Below, piece after piece: positions 1-8,651 of a stretch of 64,000 bases of DNA. This stretch comes from Verrucomicrobiaceae bacterium (lineage in GTDB: Bacteria > Verrucomicrobiota > Verrucomicrobiia > Verrucomicrobiales > Akkermansiaceae). Where the stretch lies: NCBI GenBank assembly GCA_027487435.1, contig JAIYDP010000346.1, positions 1 to 64,000 on the forward strand, in the 5' to 3' direction. Every line of letters begins with the position of its first letter. Positions within the stretch are counted from its first letter, which is position 1. Below the pieces are notes generated by a model that was given only the letters and a program-made list of their open reading frames with translations, did not search any database and was not told where the DNA came from. The position numbers and the translations under genes were made by a program.

Positions 1-1116
1 GGCGCGGCGGCGTTGACCGAGTTGTATTCCTATGCGCCGAATGCGAGCCATTTCCTCACGCACCTGAATTTCGTGAAGGAAAAGCACACGCTGCGCTCGA
101 TCATTGGCTCTTGTACCGAGGCGATTACTGCGGCCTATGATAACCCGGAGGATGTGCCTGCGTTGCTGGATAGCGTGGAGGGTTCGGTATTGGCGATTCG
201 AGAAAATGCGGAGGTGAATCGGGCTGCGACAATTCGATCCTCCGTAAAAGAGGTGATGGAATATTTTGCCTCGATGTGCGCGGGGGAGAAGCAAGCGCAG
301 GGGTTTACGACGGGCTATGAGAAGCTGGATCAGATGAGCAATGGTCTGAAGCCGGGGGAGATGTTCATCATCGCGGCGCGACCTTCGATGGGTAAGACCT
401 CGTTCATGATGAACATCGTCGAGCACGTCTGCATCGACTTGCAGAAGCCGACGATGGTGTTTTCGTGCGAGATGAGCGCGTTTCAAATCGTGCAACGATT
501 GGTGTTTTCCCGTGCGAGGTATAAGATGACGGATTTGCAGCGTGGATTGATGCCACAGAAGAAAGACCTGCTGGCGATTCGTCGAGCCTCCGAGGAAATC
601 GCCAATGCGAAGATGTTCATCGATGACACGCCGGGTATCACCATCAATGACTTGCGAGCGAAGGCGCGGCGGAAGAAGCGGGACGAAAACATTCAGCTCA
701 TCGCGATCGACTACTTGCAGTTGATGCGGTCGTTGAGCAAGCAGGCGACGAGTTCCCGCGAGCGGGAAATTGCCGAGATTTCTGCGGGACTGAAGGGTTT
801 GGCGAAGGAATTGGGGATTCCGATAATTGTGCTAGCGCAGTTGAATCGGGGGCCTGAAAATCGATCAGGCGGTATGCCGAGGATGTCGGATTTACGGGAG
901 TCTGGCTCCATCGAGCAAGATGCCGACATGGTAGGGTTATTGTATCGGAGTGCCTATTACGCCGAAAACGACGACGAGCGAAAAGAAGAAGAAGGACGAG
1001 CGGAGTTGCTGCTAGCGAAGAACCGGAACGGGGAAACGGGGCCGATTCCGCTGACGTTCATTGCGCCGTTGATGCGCTTTGAAACAGGTGCCCCCGCTGA
1101 AGAGCCGAAGGTCTAG
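1..1116 (+). CDS. dnaB: Replicative DNA helicase DnaB, C-terminal part (5' end outside the window)
   Basis: The reading frame is open from the first base and ends at the TAG at 1114-1116, so the gene starts to the left of the window; the TTG at base 13 is not a real start. What remains, about 370 residues, covers the end of the DnaG-binding N-terminal domain and the whole RecA-like ATPase domain. Visible motifs are the Walker A loop ARPSMGKTSF, the Walker B/hexamer strand IAIDYLQLM, and the QLNRGPENR and RESGSIEQDAD segments typical of DnaB. Known role: hexameric 5'-3' helicase that unwinds DNA at the replication fork. The sequence at the 3' end carries a 15-bp near-duplication across the stop codon (see findings). 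The identification is secure. Confidence 0.96.
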   Translation, partial: GAAALTELYSYAPNASHFLTHLNFVKEKHTLRSIIGSCTEAITAAYDNPEDVPALLDSVEGSVLAIRENAEVNRAATIRSSVKEVMEYFASMCAGEKQAQGFTTGYEKLDQMSNGLKPGEMFIIAARPSMGKTSFMMNIVEHVCIDLQKPTMVFSCEMSAFQIVQRLVFSRARYKMTDLQRGLMPQKKDLLAIRRASEEIANAKMFIDDTPGITINDLRAKARRKKRDENIQLIAIDYLQLMRSLSKQATSSREREIAEISAGLKGLAKELGIPIIVLAQLNRGPENRSGGMPRMSDLRESGSIEQDADMVGLLYRSAYYAENDDERKEEEGRAELLLAKNRNGETGPIPLTFIAPLMRFETGAPAEEPKV

Positions 1117-1220
1117 ATTTGATGGCTGAAGAGCCGAAAATGAGTCATTTGCGCAGGGCTCCATTTGTCGAAAAAATTTTCTGAATTGACGTGATGAGGT
1201 GGGTTGCTAGTGTGCTGCCG

Positions 1221-2141
1221 ATGAAGCGAATAACCTTACTGACATTTGTTTGCAGTTTGATGCAGACGCAGGCTGTGATCGTGGGTGGCACGATGGGGAC
1301 AGGGGCGAATAATGCCAGTGAGTCGAGTCTCAACGCCTACTTAGCTACCACCGTGTATAGTCCGTTTCCCTACTACGCCAACTTGGTGCGAGTGGGTGAT
1401 GCTTCAGGGGTATATCTTGGTTGGAACTACGGCACAGACCACGGCTGGGTCATGAGCGCGCAGCACGTGGGAGCGCCTGCGACGATTGGAATCGATGGCG
1501 TGAGCTACACGGTTTCTGCAGGCAGTGCGATAGCCGGTTCGGACATCAGAATTCATCGCTTGGATCGCGGGGCGAATCCCATCCCAGTCATGCCATCGGT
1601 GCCGCTGGCTTCGGTGCTGGCGACGGTGGGAGAATTTTCGCTGATGACGGGGCGAGCGACGACCAGCGATACGAGCGCGCCGTTTGATTGGGTGGCTCCC
1701 GGGTCTAGCGATGCCGTCCCTTCACGTTGGGCGACGAACACCATTTCAGGGATCGGGTCGATCAATCTTGGTTCGGAAATAAGTCCGAACGTTCATACCT
1801 ACTTGGTGACAGATTTTGACGGGCCTGGAGATTTCGGGGTGACAGATTTCGATGGGCAAGCGGCATCGGGAGATAGTGGAGGAGGGTTGTTTGTCTATCG
1901 CGGTGGGCAATGGGAACTGTCCGGGGTAGCACATTTTGTGGATGATGGCCCGACGTTTGGCCCGCCATTTGGTGCTGTCAATCCCTCTGAATTTGGTGAT
2001 TTTTCGGCATATACGGATGTGTTTCAACATCGCACGACGATTTTGGGAGCAACGGGCACATTGATTCCTGAGGCATCAACCTTTTGGTATGGCTTGGCGG
2101 GGATGTTGGTGTTTTTTGGGCGTAGGGTGAAAAGAGCATGA
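1221..2141 (+). CDS. Secreted trypsin-like serine protease with a PEP-CTERM-like tail
   Basis: The 306-residue product starts best at the ATG at 1221, which opens directly into a signal peptide (MKRITLLTFVCSLMQTQA); an in-frame ATG at 1191 would put ten odd residues in front of it. A chymotrypsin-fold triad can be read as His82 (SAQHVG), Asp108 (SDIRIHR) and Ser219 (ASGDSGGG). The C-terminus has IPEAST, a hydrophobic stretch and then a basic end (GRRVKRA), the layout of the PEP-CTERM exosortase sorting signal with Ala instead of the second Pro. Inference: exported, held at the membrane and possibly processed by an exosortase encoded elsewhere. Substrate unknown. It stands alone between dnaB and a Tat-exported protein, with no close operon partner. 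Confidence 0.8.
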   Translation: MKRITLLTFVCSLMQTQAVIVGGTMGTGANNASESSLNAYLATTVYSPFPYYANLVRVGDASGVYLGWNYGTDHGWVMSAQHVGAPATIGIDGVSYTVSAGSAIAGSDIRIHRLDRGANPIPVMPSVPLASVLATVGEFSLMTGRATTSDTSAPFDWVAPGSSDAVPSRWATNTISGIGSINLGSEISPNVHTYLVTDFDGPGDFGVTDFDGQAASGDSGGGLFVYRGGQWELSGVAHFVDDGPTFGPPFGAVNPSEFGDFSAYTDVFQHRTTILGATGTLIPEASTFWYGLAGMLVFFGRRVKRA

Positions 2142-2174
2142 AAGAGTTGGATTCATGCTGCGTAATATCGGGGC

Positions 2175-3227
2175 ATGAGTGATTTTCAATCAGATCGACG
2201 GAGTTTTTTACTTGGAACTATGGCAGCTGCAATGACCCCACTCGGATGGACCTCAGCATTTGGGGCGGATGAAGATCCAGAAGTCATGGGTCAGGGGGCG
2301 TTTCGCTTTCGCAAAGAGAAAGACTGGTCTCTGAAGCGTGAAGGTAGCCCTGTTGCCGTGAAGGATTGTCATGAGTTTGTCCGCACGAAGGCGGGCAACA
2401 TGATCATGTGCACCACGCATACGGCGAACAATTTGATTGAGTTTTCGCCCAATGGCCAAGTCTTGCGGACGTTTGGAACGACGTATCCAGGGATTCACGG
2501 TTTGAGTATTTCGAACGAAAATGGCGAAGAATTTCTCTGGTTGACGGACACGCAGCGTCGCATCGTCGTGAAGTTGGACATGAAAGGCACCGAAGTGATG
2601 ACGCTGGGATGGCCAAAAGAAACCGGGAAATATCAGGAAGAAAAGAAATTTTGCCCCACGGAAACCGCGATCAATCCGGCGAATGGTGATATTTACGTAG
2701 CGGATGGCTATGGTAGTGATTATTTGACCCACTATGACGCAAAGGGCGTGGTCAAGGGCTGCTACAAGCATGAGGGCTTCAATTGCATTCACGGAGTGGC
2801 GATCGATGGCCGCGATCCGGCTGGGGCAAAGTTGTTAGTGACATCGCGTGCGGCGAACAAGCTGTTCACGTTGTCGTTGGATGGACAGAATTTGGGACAC
2901 AAGCATTTCCCAGGTGCATGGATCTGCCGCCCGGTGGTGCGCGGCGAGAATGTCTTCTTTGCGGTGATCAATTCGGGTCGCGAGAAGTGGGGAAGTGATT
3001 TCCGAGGATTTGTGATGGTGCTGGATAAAAACAATGAGCCGATTTCATTGATTGGTGGGCAAGCGCCAACGCAAGGAGGCGAGGGCGAAGCGAAGTTGTA
3101 TCGAAACATCGAGCCGAAGCCGTTTTTGAATTGCCATGACGTGAATCTGGATGCCGAGGGCAACTTGTATGTGGCGCATTGGGCATCGAAGCAGACGCAT
3201 CCTTACAAGCTTAGCTTGGTGAAGTGA
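2175..3227 (+). CDS. Tat-exported NHL/beta-propeller repeat protein
   Basis: The 350-residue product starts with a twin-arginine signal (DRRSFLLG, residues 7-14) followed by a hydrophobic, Ala-rich stretch ending near AFGAD, so it is probably folded in the cytoplasm and exported by Tat. The rest shows repeats of the NHL/six-bladed propeller kind, with phrases such as NLIEFSPNGQVLRTFG, LWLTDTQRRIVVKLD, GDIYVADGYGS and LDAEGNLYVAHW at regular spacing. Such propellers occur in many verrucomicrobial and planctomycete secreted proteins and usually bind ligands or carry lyase/amidase-like sites; no catalytic motif is recognised here. The gene lies 33 bp after the serine protease on the same strand, so co-expression is possible. 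The exact function is unknown. Confidence 0.7.
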   Translation: MSDFQSDRRSFLLGTMAAAMTPLGWTSAFGADEDPEVMGQGAFRFRKEKDWSLKREGSPVAVKDCHEFVRTKAGNMIMCTTHTANNLIEFSPNGQVLRTFGTTYPGIHGLSISNENGEEFLWLTDTQRRIVVKLDMKGTEVMTLGWPKETGKYQEEKKFCPTETAINPANGDIYVADGYGSDYLTHYDAKGVVKGCYKHEGFNCIHGVAIDGRDPAGAKLLVTSRAANKLFTLSLDGQNLGHKHFPGAWICRPVVRGENVFFAVINSGREKWGSDFRGFVMVLDKNNEPISLIGGQAPTQGGEGEAKLYRNIEPKPFLNCHDVNLDAEGNLYVAHWASKQTHPYKLSLVK

Positions 3228-3298
3228 GCGGCTACTGCTGAGAAGCGGCGTGGTTTTTTCTGGATGTGCGTGGCATTGGGTGCTTGTTTTGGCGCGTG

Positions 3299-4069
3299 AT
3301 GACGAGATTTCGACCGTGCATTGATTTGCACGAAGGCAAAGTGAAGCAGATCGTAGGCGGGACGCTGCGCGATGATGGCTCGGCGCGGGAAAATCATGTA
3401 AGTGGCTATGATGCCGCTTGGTTTGCGAGGAAATACCATGAGGATGGTCTCACTGGGGGGCATGTGATTTGCCTAGGAAGTGGGAATGTAGATGCGGCGC
3501 GTGGTGCTCTAGCAGCCTGGCCCAGTGGCATGCAGGTGGGCGGTGGAATCACGCCAGAAAATGCTGCGGAGTGGCTGGAAGCAGGGGCGAGTCATGTGAT
3601 CGTGACATCGGCACTTTTCTCGAAGGAGGGGAATTTTTTGGAGGAGAAGTTGGCGGCGTTTGTGCGAAAAGTGGGACGCGAGAGATTGGTCGTGGATTTG
3701 AGTTGTCGGCGTACAGCGACGGGCTGGGCGGTGGCGATGAATCGCTGGCAGACGATTACGGATCTGGAGGTGACGTTGGCGACCTTGGAGGGGCTGGCGG
3801 ATCAATGTGCGGAGTTTTTGATTCATGCAGCGGACGTGGAAGGATTGTGCGGGGGAATCGATGCCGAATTGGTGGCGATGATCGGTTCATGGGGCAAGGT
3901 GCCGGTGACGTATGCTGGCGGGGTGGGGGAGATGGAGGATGTGCGATTGGTCGAGCGGCTGAGCGGCGGCAAGGTGGATGTGACGGTGGGAAGTGCGTTG
4001 GATTTATTTGGTGGCAGCGGGGTAAAGTATGCGGAATTACTCGATTGGAATAGGAGGGCGGAATGTTGA
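3299..4069 (+). CDS. hisA: HisA, eukaryote-type ProFAR isomerase (yeast His6-like)
   Basis: The 256-residue TIM-barrel protein catalyses, by family, the Amadori isomerisation of ProFAR to PRFAR in histidine synthesis. I place the start at ATG 3299 (MTRFRPCIDLHEGKVKQ), because residues encoded upstream of it do not look like the family. Asp9 in CIDLHEG and Asp133 in VVDLSC fit the two catalytic aspartates. Stretches such as VKQIVGGTL, VIVTSALFSKEG, MNRWQTITDLE and LIHAADVEGLCGGID match the fungal/plant His6 type rather than the usual bacterial HisA, which is unusual in a bacterium. The stop overlaps the start of tatD by 7 bp, indicating translational coupling. No other his gene is in the window. 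Confidence 0.9.
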   Translation: MTRFRPCIDLHEGKVKQIVGGTLRDDGSARENHVSGYDAAWFARKYHEDGLTGGHVICLGSGNVDAARGALAAWPSGMQVGGGITPENAAEWLEAGASHVIVTSALFSKEGNFLEEKLAAFVRKVGRERLVVDLSCRRTATGWAVAMNRWQTITDLEVTLATLEGLADQCAEFLIHAADVEGLCGGIDAELVAMIGSWGKVPVTYAGGVGEMEDVRLVERLSGGKVDVTVGSALDLFGGSGVKYAELLDWNRRAEC

Positions 4070-4863
4070 TCGATGCTCATTGTCATTTGGCTTCGGCAAA
4101 ATTTTTGCCAGCGGAACGAGGAGAAGTGATCGCGCGAGCCGTGGCGGCGGGGGTAGGAAAGATGGTGACGATGGCGACGAATTTGCGGGATGTGGCTGAG
4201 AATTTGGCATTGGCGACGCGGTATGATGTGGTGCGGACGGGGTTGGGAATTCATCCCTGTGATGTGCATGAGGCGCCGGATGATGCGGTGGAGCAATTGC
4301 GTGGCTATGGCGCGGATGAGCGGGTTTGCGTGATAGGCGAAACGGGCTTGGATTATTACCATGCTGCACCAGAAGGCTGGCAGGAGGAGGATTTTCGTGA
4401 GCGGCAGAAGTGGATGCTAGAGCAGCATTTTTCCTGGGCAGCAAAATGTGGACTCGGCGTAGTGGTGCATACGCGAGATCGCAGCGGCTGTGCATCGTTC
4501 GAGGATGCATTGGCGGTTTACGCTGGTTATGCTTCGAGAGTGAGGGCGATGTTTCATTGTTTTATTGGCTCGGCGGAGAATGCACGGCGGGTGTTGGAAA
4601 TGGGCGGGATTGTTTCGTTTGGCGGGGTGGCGACATTTAAGAATGCGCGTGATGTGCTGGATGTGGTGTCGGGACTGCCGCAAGGGACGTTTGTGCTGGA
4701 GACGGATGCGCCGTATTTGGCACCAGTGCCGCATCGTGGTCAGCGCAACGAACCAGCGATGGTGCGGCATACGGCGGAGTGCATTGCTGCGGCGCGAGGG
4801 GAAACCGTAGAGGAACTTTGTGCGCATACGGCACGTGTGGCTGCGGGATTTTTCCGCTGGTGA
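4063..4863 (+). CDS. tatD: TatD-family metal-dependent hydrolase/DNase
   Basis: The 266-residue protein has the amidohydrolase-like TatD barrel. Metal ligands are recognisable in order: HCH in IDAHCHLAS (N-terminus), the glutamate in IGETGLDYY, VVHTRDR, MFHCFIGS and the terminal aspartate in LETDAPYLAP. Members hydrolyse DNA 3' ends or D-aminoacyl-tRNA and act in the cytoplasm. The ATG overlaps the last codons of hisA, so the two genes form a coupled pair, although their roles have no known link. The length agrees with the family (about 260 residues). The identification of the family is secure; the substrate is not shown by sequence. Confidence 0.92.
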   Translation: MLIDAHCHLASAKFLPAERGEVIARAVAAGVGKMVTMATNLRDVAENLALATRYDVVRTGLGIHPCDVHEAPDDAVEQLRGYGADERVCVIGETGLDYYHAAPEGWQEEDFRERQKWMLEQHFSWAAKCGLGVVVHTRDRSGCASFEDALAVYAGYASRVRAMFHCFIGSAENARRVLEMGGIVSFGGVATFKNARDVLDVVSGLPQGTFVLETDAPYLAPVPHRGQRNEPAMVRHTAECIAAARGETVEELCAHTARVAAGFFRW

Positions 4864-4892
4864 TTTTTTTTTGATGGAGGTAGCATAGCGAC

Positions 4893-5726
4893 GTGTCCCG
4901 TATGATTGATGAGTTGATCGGCTATCTTCGCCAAGAGCAGCAAAAAGGGGTGACCCATGTGGAATTGGATGAAGGAGCTAGGCAAGTGCTGCGCGGGTGG
5001 GTGGCGTCGAAGCCGGTGGTGGCGAAAAAATCGGTTGTGACTGCGGTGAAAGCAGAGCCGAAGCCGGCAGAGCCCGCGCGGGAATTGGTGGTGGTAGGGA
5101 ATACGAATGCGGAGAAAATCGCTTCGTTGCGGCAGCAGGCAAAGGACTGGCCAGCATTCAAGGCACTGGGTTCGCTGCGTGAGATGATGGTTTTTTCTGT
5201 AGGAAATGCAGAGGCGAAATTGGTCTTTGTCGGAGAAGCACCGGGTAGCGAAGAGGAGCGCAAAGGTGAGCCATTTGTTGGGCCGGCTGGGCAGAAATTG
5301 GATGGCATCCTCAAGGCGATGAATTTAACGCGCAGCGAGGTCTATTTGACCAATGTGGTGAAATTTCGCCCGTCGATGCCGCAGCAAACGACGAATAATC
5401 GTGCGCCGACAGCCGCTGAAATGGCGGTGGGTATGGAATTCGTGAAGCGCGAGATCGAGATTCTGCGTCCGCAATGCATCGTGGCCTTGGGTGGAACTGC
5501 GGCGAATGGCCTGCTCGGCATGGAAAGTGTGCCCGTGGGGCGGTTGCGCGAGGAATGGCATGAGTTTTTGGGAATTCCCCTGCGAGTGACGTTTCACCCA
5601 TCGTATTTGCTGCGCACACAATCTTCGAATTCGGAGAAACGTAAGCTATGGGAAGATATGTTAGCGGTGATGGAGCGCTTGCAAATGCCCATCTCCGACA
5701 AGCAGCGTGGGTTTTTTTTGACGTAG
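4893..5726 (+). CDS. Family-4-type uracil-DNA glycosylase lacking the Fe-S cysteines
   Basis: The 277-residue product has the UDG fold signatures GEAPG (residues 114-118), PFVGPAGQKLD, NVVKFRP, IVALGG and HPSYLLR with His235, in the order of family-4 (and related family-5) uracil-DNA glycosylases. These enzymes normally hold a 4Fe-4S cluster on four cysteines; here the only cysteine of the whole protein is the one in PQCIVALG, and the ligand positions (before VFSVGN, and in NVVKCRP, read here as NVVKFRP) are substituted. The N-terminal 75 residues are a charged, Ala/Lys/Pro-rich extension. Start: GTG 4893 lies 12 bp after a GGAGG (4876-4880); ATG 4902 is an alternative. Expected role: removal of uracil from DNA. 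Confidence 0.82.
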   Translation: MSRMIDELIGYLRQEQQKGVTHVELDEGARQVLRGWVASKPVVAKKSVVTAVKAEPKPAEPARELVVVGNTNAEKIASLRQQAKDWPAFKALGSLREMMVFSVGNAEAKLVFVGEAPGSEEERKGEPFVGPAGQKLDGILKAMNLTRSEVYLTNVVKFRPSMPQQTTNNRAPTAAEMAVGMEFVKREIEILRPQCIVALGGTAANGLLGMESVPVGRLREEWHEFLGIPLRVTFHPSYLLRTQSSNSEKRKLWEDMLAVMERLQMPISDKQRGFFLT

Positions 5727-5810
5727 TCTTTATGAACAAGAGGTAGAGCGATCTGTGAGTATGGGCTTGCCAATGTGATCCATTCGTGATGCTTTGCGGC
5801 GCATCACTTT

Positions 5811-8651
5811 ATGAAATCCGCCGAAATCCGCCAAAGCTTCCTCGATTTTTTTCAAGAAAAACAGCACACGATTGTGCCATCAGCATCATTGTTGCCGCAA
5901 TCGCCTGGCTTGCTTTTTACCAACGCGGGGATGAATCAATTTGTGCCGTATTTTTTGGGCACGGATCAAGCTCCTTACCAACCAGCTCGTGCTGCGGACA
6001 CGCAAAAGTGCATTCGTGCGGGAGGGAAGCACAATGACCTCGAGGATGTCGGCTATGATACCTATCACCACACGATGTTTGAAATGCTGGGCAATTGGTC
6101 CTTTGGAAACTATTTTAAAAAAGAGGCGATCCAATGGGCGTGGGAATTGGTGGTCGAGCGATGGGGGTTACCAGCCCACCGACTACATGCTTCGGTTTAC
6201 GCGCCCAAGCCTGGCGATCCTGGCTCTTTCGACCAAGAGGCCTACGACATCTGGGTCGAGCTCTTCCGCTCGAAAGGCTGCGATCCCGCCTTGCAGATCG
6301 TCAACGGCAATGTCAAGGACAACTTCTGGATGATGGGCGAAACGGGTCCCTGCGGTCCTTGCTCGGAACTCCACGTCAATCTAACGCCCGAGGGTGATCC
6401 ACTTACCGGACGCGAATTGGTCAACAACGACTCCGATCTCTGCATCGAGATTTGGAATCTCGTTTTTATCCAATACAACGCCGAAGCTGATGGATCATTT
6501 CGTGAGCTACCCGCAAAACACATCGATACCGGCATGGGCTTCGAGCGCGCCTGCTCGATCATCCAAGGCACCAAGGGTTTCACTGATTTCTCCATTAAGC
6601 CCAGCAACTACGCCACGGATGTCTTTACGCCGATCTTCCGCAAGCTCGAAGAACTCAGCGGAAAAACCTACGTCAACATCTATCCGGCCATGGGCGCCGA
6701 TCGCTCGGTCTTTAGCGAGGAAATGAAAACTGCGATTGCGTTTCGCGTCATCGCTGACCACTTGCGCACGCTGAGTTTCTCCATCGCCGATGGCATCATG
6801 CCGGGAAACAATGGGCGGAATTATGTATTGCGTCGCATTCTCCGCCGTGCTGTGCGCTACGGTCGCCAGCTAGGTTTTTCTGGAGAGAAGCCGTTTTTCG
6901 GCGCATTGGTAGAAACCCTCGTCGCGGAAATGGGCGGCGTTTTCCCCGAGCTGCAAAGCCGCCAGTCCGTTGTGCGCCAGACTCTGGAGCAGGAAGAAGC
7001 GAGTTTCAATCAGACGCTGGATCGGGGATTGCAACAATTTGAGTATTACGCAGCTGCTGAATTGCGACGCTTTTTTCTAGTGCCCGGAAAAGCATATGAT
7101 GTGGATTTTGATGCTCAGGAGGTTTTTGCAGATTACCGTTGCAGATTAGCCTCTGGTTGTGAAATGACAGGTATTTCTGGAGACCTTGCTTTCCTTCTTT
7201 ATGATACCTACGGATTTCCGTTGGATTTAACAGAGCTCATATGCCAAGAGCGCTCGCTTAGAGTCGATCTCAATCGCTTCGAGCAACTCATGCTCGAACA
7301 ACAAGAGCGCTCCCGTGCCGCGCAAAAATCCACCGTCGTCCGCGCGCTCGATATTTCCACCAATGCTGTTACCGAGTTCGTCGGTTTCGATGCCGATACC
7401 TGCGAAGCCACTGTTCTCGAAATCCATCCCCAGGAAGACAAGCTTTTTGTCATAACCGACAAGACTGTTTTCTACGCAGAAATGGGCGGCCAAGTCGGTG
7501 ATACCGGCTCGATCACCATCCATGGCGTTTCCATTCCCGTCCTTGGCGTTCAGCAAATTGGCAAAGCGCGCGCGCTGATCATTCCTTCCTCCAACATTCT
7601 TGCCGGGGAAATAATCACACTTCATCTTGATGCAGTGCGTCGTCGTGCGATCGAAGCCCACCATACAGCCACTCATCTTCTCCACTGGGCTTTGCATGAA
7701 GTTGTTTCTGCCGATGCAACGCAACAAGGATCTTCTGTGGATGAGCAGCGCCTTCGTTTCGATTGCAACAGCAGTGCCATCAGCCCAGTCCAATTGGAAA
7801 AAATGCAAGCTTTGGTGAATGAGAAAATCGCGGCATCTCATACGGTTTCGTGGATCGAAGTGCCGCACTCGCAGGTCAAAGGTCGGCCCGATATCATGCA
7901 GTTTTTCGGTGATAAGTACGGCGATACTGTTCGCGTCGTGCAGATCGGCGGCGTAGCCGGTGCCCTAGATGGTTATTCGATGGAGCTTTGCGGTGGCACT
8001 CACATTCGCAACACAGCGGAAATCGGCCCATTCATTATCAAATCCGAGTCCGCCATCGCAGCGGGTGTACGGCGCATCGAAGCCGCTTGCGGAGATGCTG
8101 CTACTGCCTATCTCACCGAACTTGCTACCAAAGAAGCAGAAGAACTTGCCGCAGCACGAACGAAACTTGCTGCCACTCAAGCGAAGCTGGTGGCTCTTGG
8201 AAGCCCACTTACATTTTCGCCGTCGAGCGATACCTCGCATGCAGTGAAAGAAGCTGCCGCCGAAGCGGAGAAAGCCATCAAAAAACTCCAGGTTGCCCAA
8301 GCCGCGTCGCTCGCCGATGCGACACTTGCCGAACTGCTCACGGCAGATGGCCCCATCCATTTCGCCACAGAAGGTGATGTCAGCTTGTTGCAAGAGCTCC
8401 TTAATACGCTGAAAAAACACCATTTTCGCCATCATGCTACGTTCCTCATCGACGACGGAGAAAAACTTCATCTTGCGGTCTATTGTGGCGCATCGGCGAA
8501 AGATCAAGGCAAAGCCGCAGGCACGTTGCTTGGGCAATTTGCTGCCATCGCCAGCGGGAAAGGCGGCGGTAATCCAGAAATGGCACGCGGGGCAGCTCCT
8601 GATCGGTCCAAGCGCTCCGATGTGGAATCCGCCATGCTGGCTCTCAAATGA
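5811..8651 (+). CDS. alaS: Alanyl-tRNA synthetase
   Basis: The 946-residue enzyme charges tRNA-Ala and clears mischarged Ser/Gly. Motifs in order: HHTMFEMLGNWSFGNYFK (class II motif 2 area), PGNNGRNYVLRRILRRAVRYGR, the LYDTYGFPLDLT strand, the editing site HHTATHLLHW, and the zinc-binding CGGTH; the C-terminal dimer/C-Ala region ends with KGGGNPEMARG. Compared with the E. coli sequence as I recall it, there is an extra segment of about 35 residues between the conserved TLDRGL and LYDTYGFP (codons around 7060-7190), which is locally richer in A+T. The stop overlaps the start of the next gene by 4 bp. No T-box or other leader structure was seen in the 84 bp upstream. Confidence 0.97.
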   Translation: MKSAEIRQSFLDFFQEKQHTIVPSASLLPQSPGLLFTNAGMNQFVPYFLGTDQAPYQPARAADTQKCIRAGGKHNDLEDVGYDTYHHTMFEMLGNWSFGNYFKKEAIQWAWELVVERWGLPAHRLHASVYAPKPGDPGSFDQEAYDIWVELFRSKGCDPALQIVNGNVKDNFWMMGETGPCGPCSELHVNLTPEGDPLTGRELVNNDSDLCIEIWNLVFIQYNAEADGSFRELPAKHIDTGMGFERACSIIQGTKGFTDFSIKPSNYATDVFTPIFRKLEELSGKTYVNIYPAMGADRSVFSEEMKTAIAFRVIADHLRTLSFSIADGIMPGNNGRNYVLRRILRRAVRYGRQLGFSGEKPFFGALVETLVAEMGGVFPELQSRQSVVRQTLEQEEASFNQTLDRGLQQFEYYAAAELRRFFLVPGKAYDVDFDAQEVFADYRCRLASGCEMTGISGDLAFLLYDTYGFPLDLTELICQERSLRVDLNRFEQLMLEQQERSRAAQKSTVVRALDISTNAVTEFVGFDADTCEATVLEIHPQEDKLFVITDKTVFYAEMGGQVGDTGSITIHGVSIPVLGVQQIGKARALIIPSSNILAGEIITLHLDAVRRRAIEAHHTATHLLHWALHEVVSADATQQGSSVDEQRLRFDCNSSAISPVQLEKMQALVNEKIAASHTVSWIEVPHSQVKGRPDIMQFFGDKYGDTVRVVQIGGVAGALDGYSMELCGGTHIRNTAEIGPFIIKSESAIAAGVRRIEAACGDAATAYLTELATKEAEELAAARTKLAATQAKLVALGSPLTFSPSSDTSHAVKEAAAEAEKAIKKLQVAQAASLADATLAELLTADGPIHFATEGDVSLLQELLNTLKKHHFRHHATFLIDDGEKLHLAVYCGASAKDQGKAAGTLLGQFAAIASGKGGGNPEMARGAAPDRSKRSDVESAMLALK

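Noticed and set aside
5727-5810. T-box or other leader upstream of alaS.
   Set aside because: The spacer is only 84 bp and lacks the T-box sequence and a specifier hairpin.
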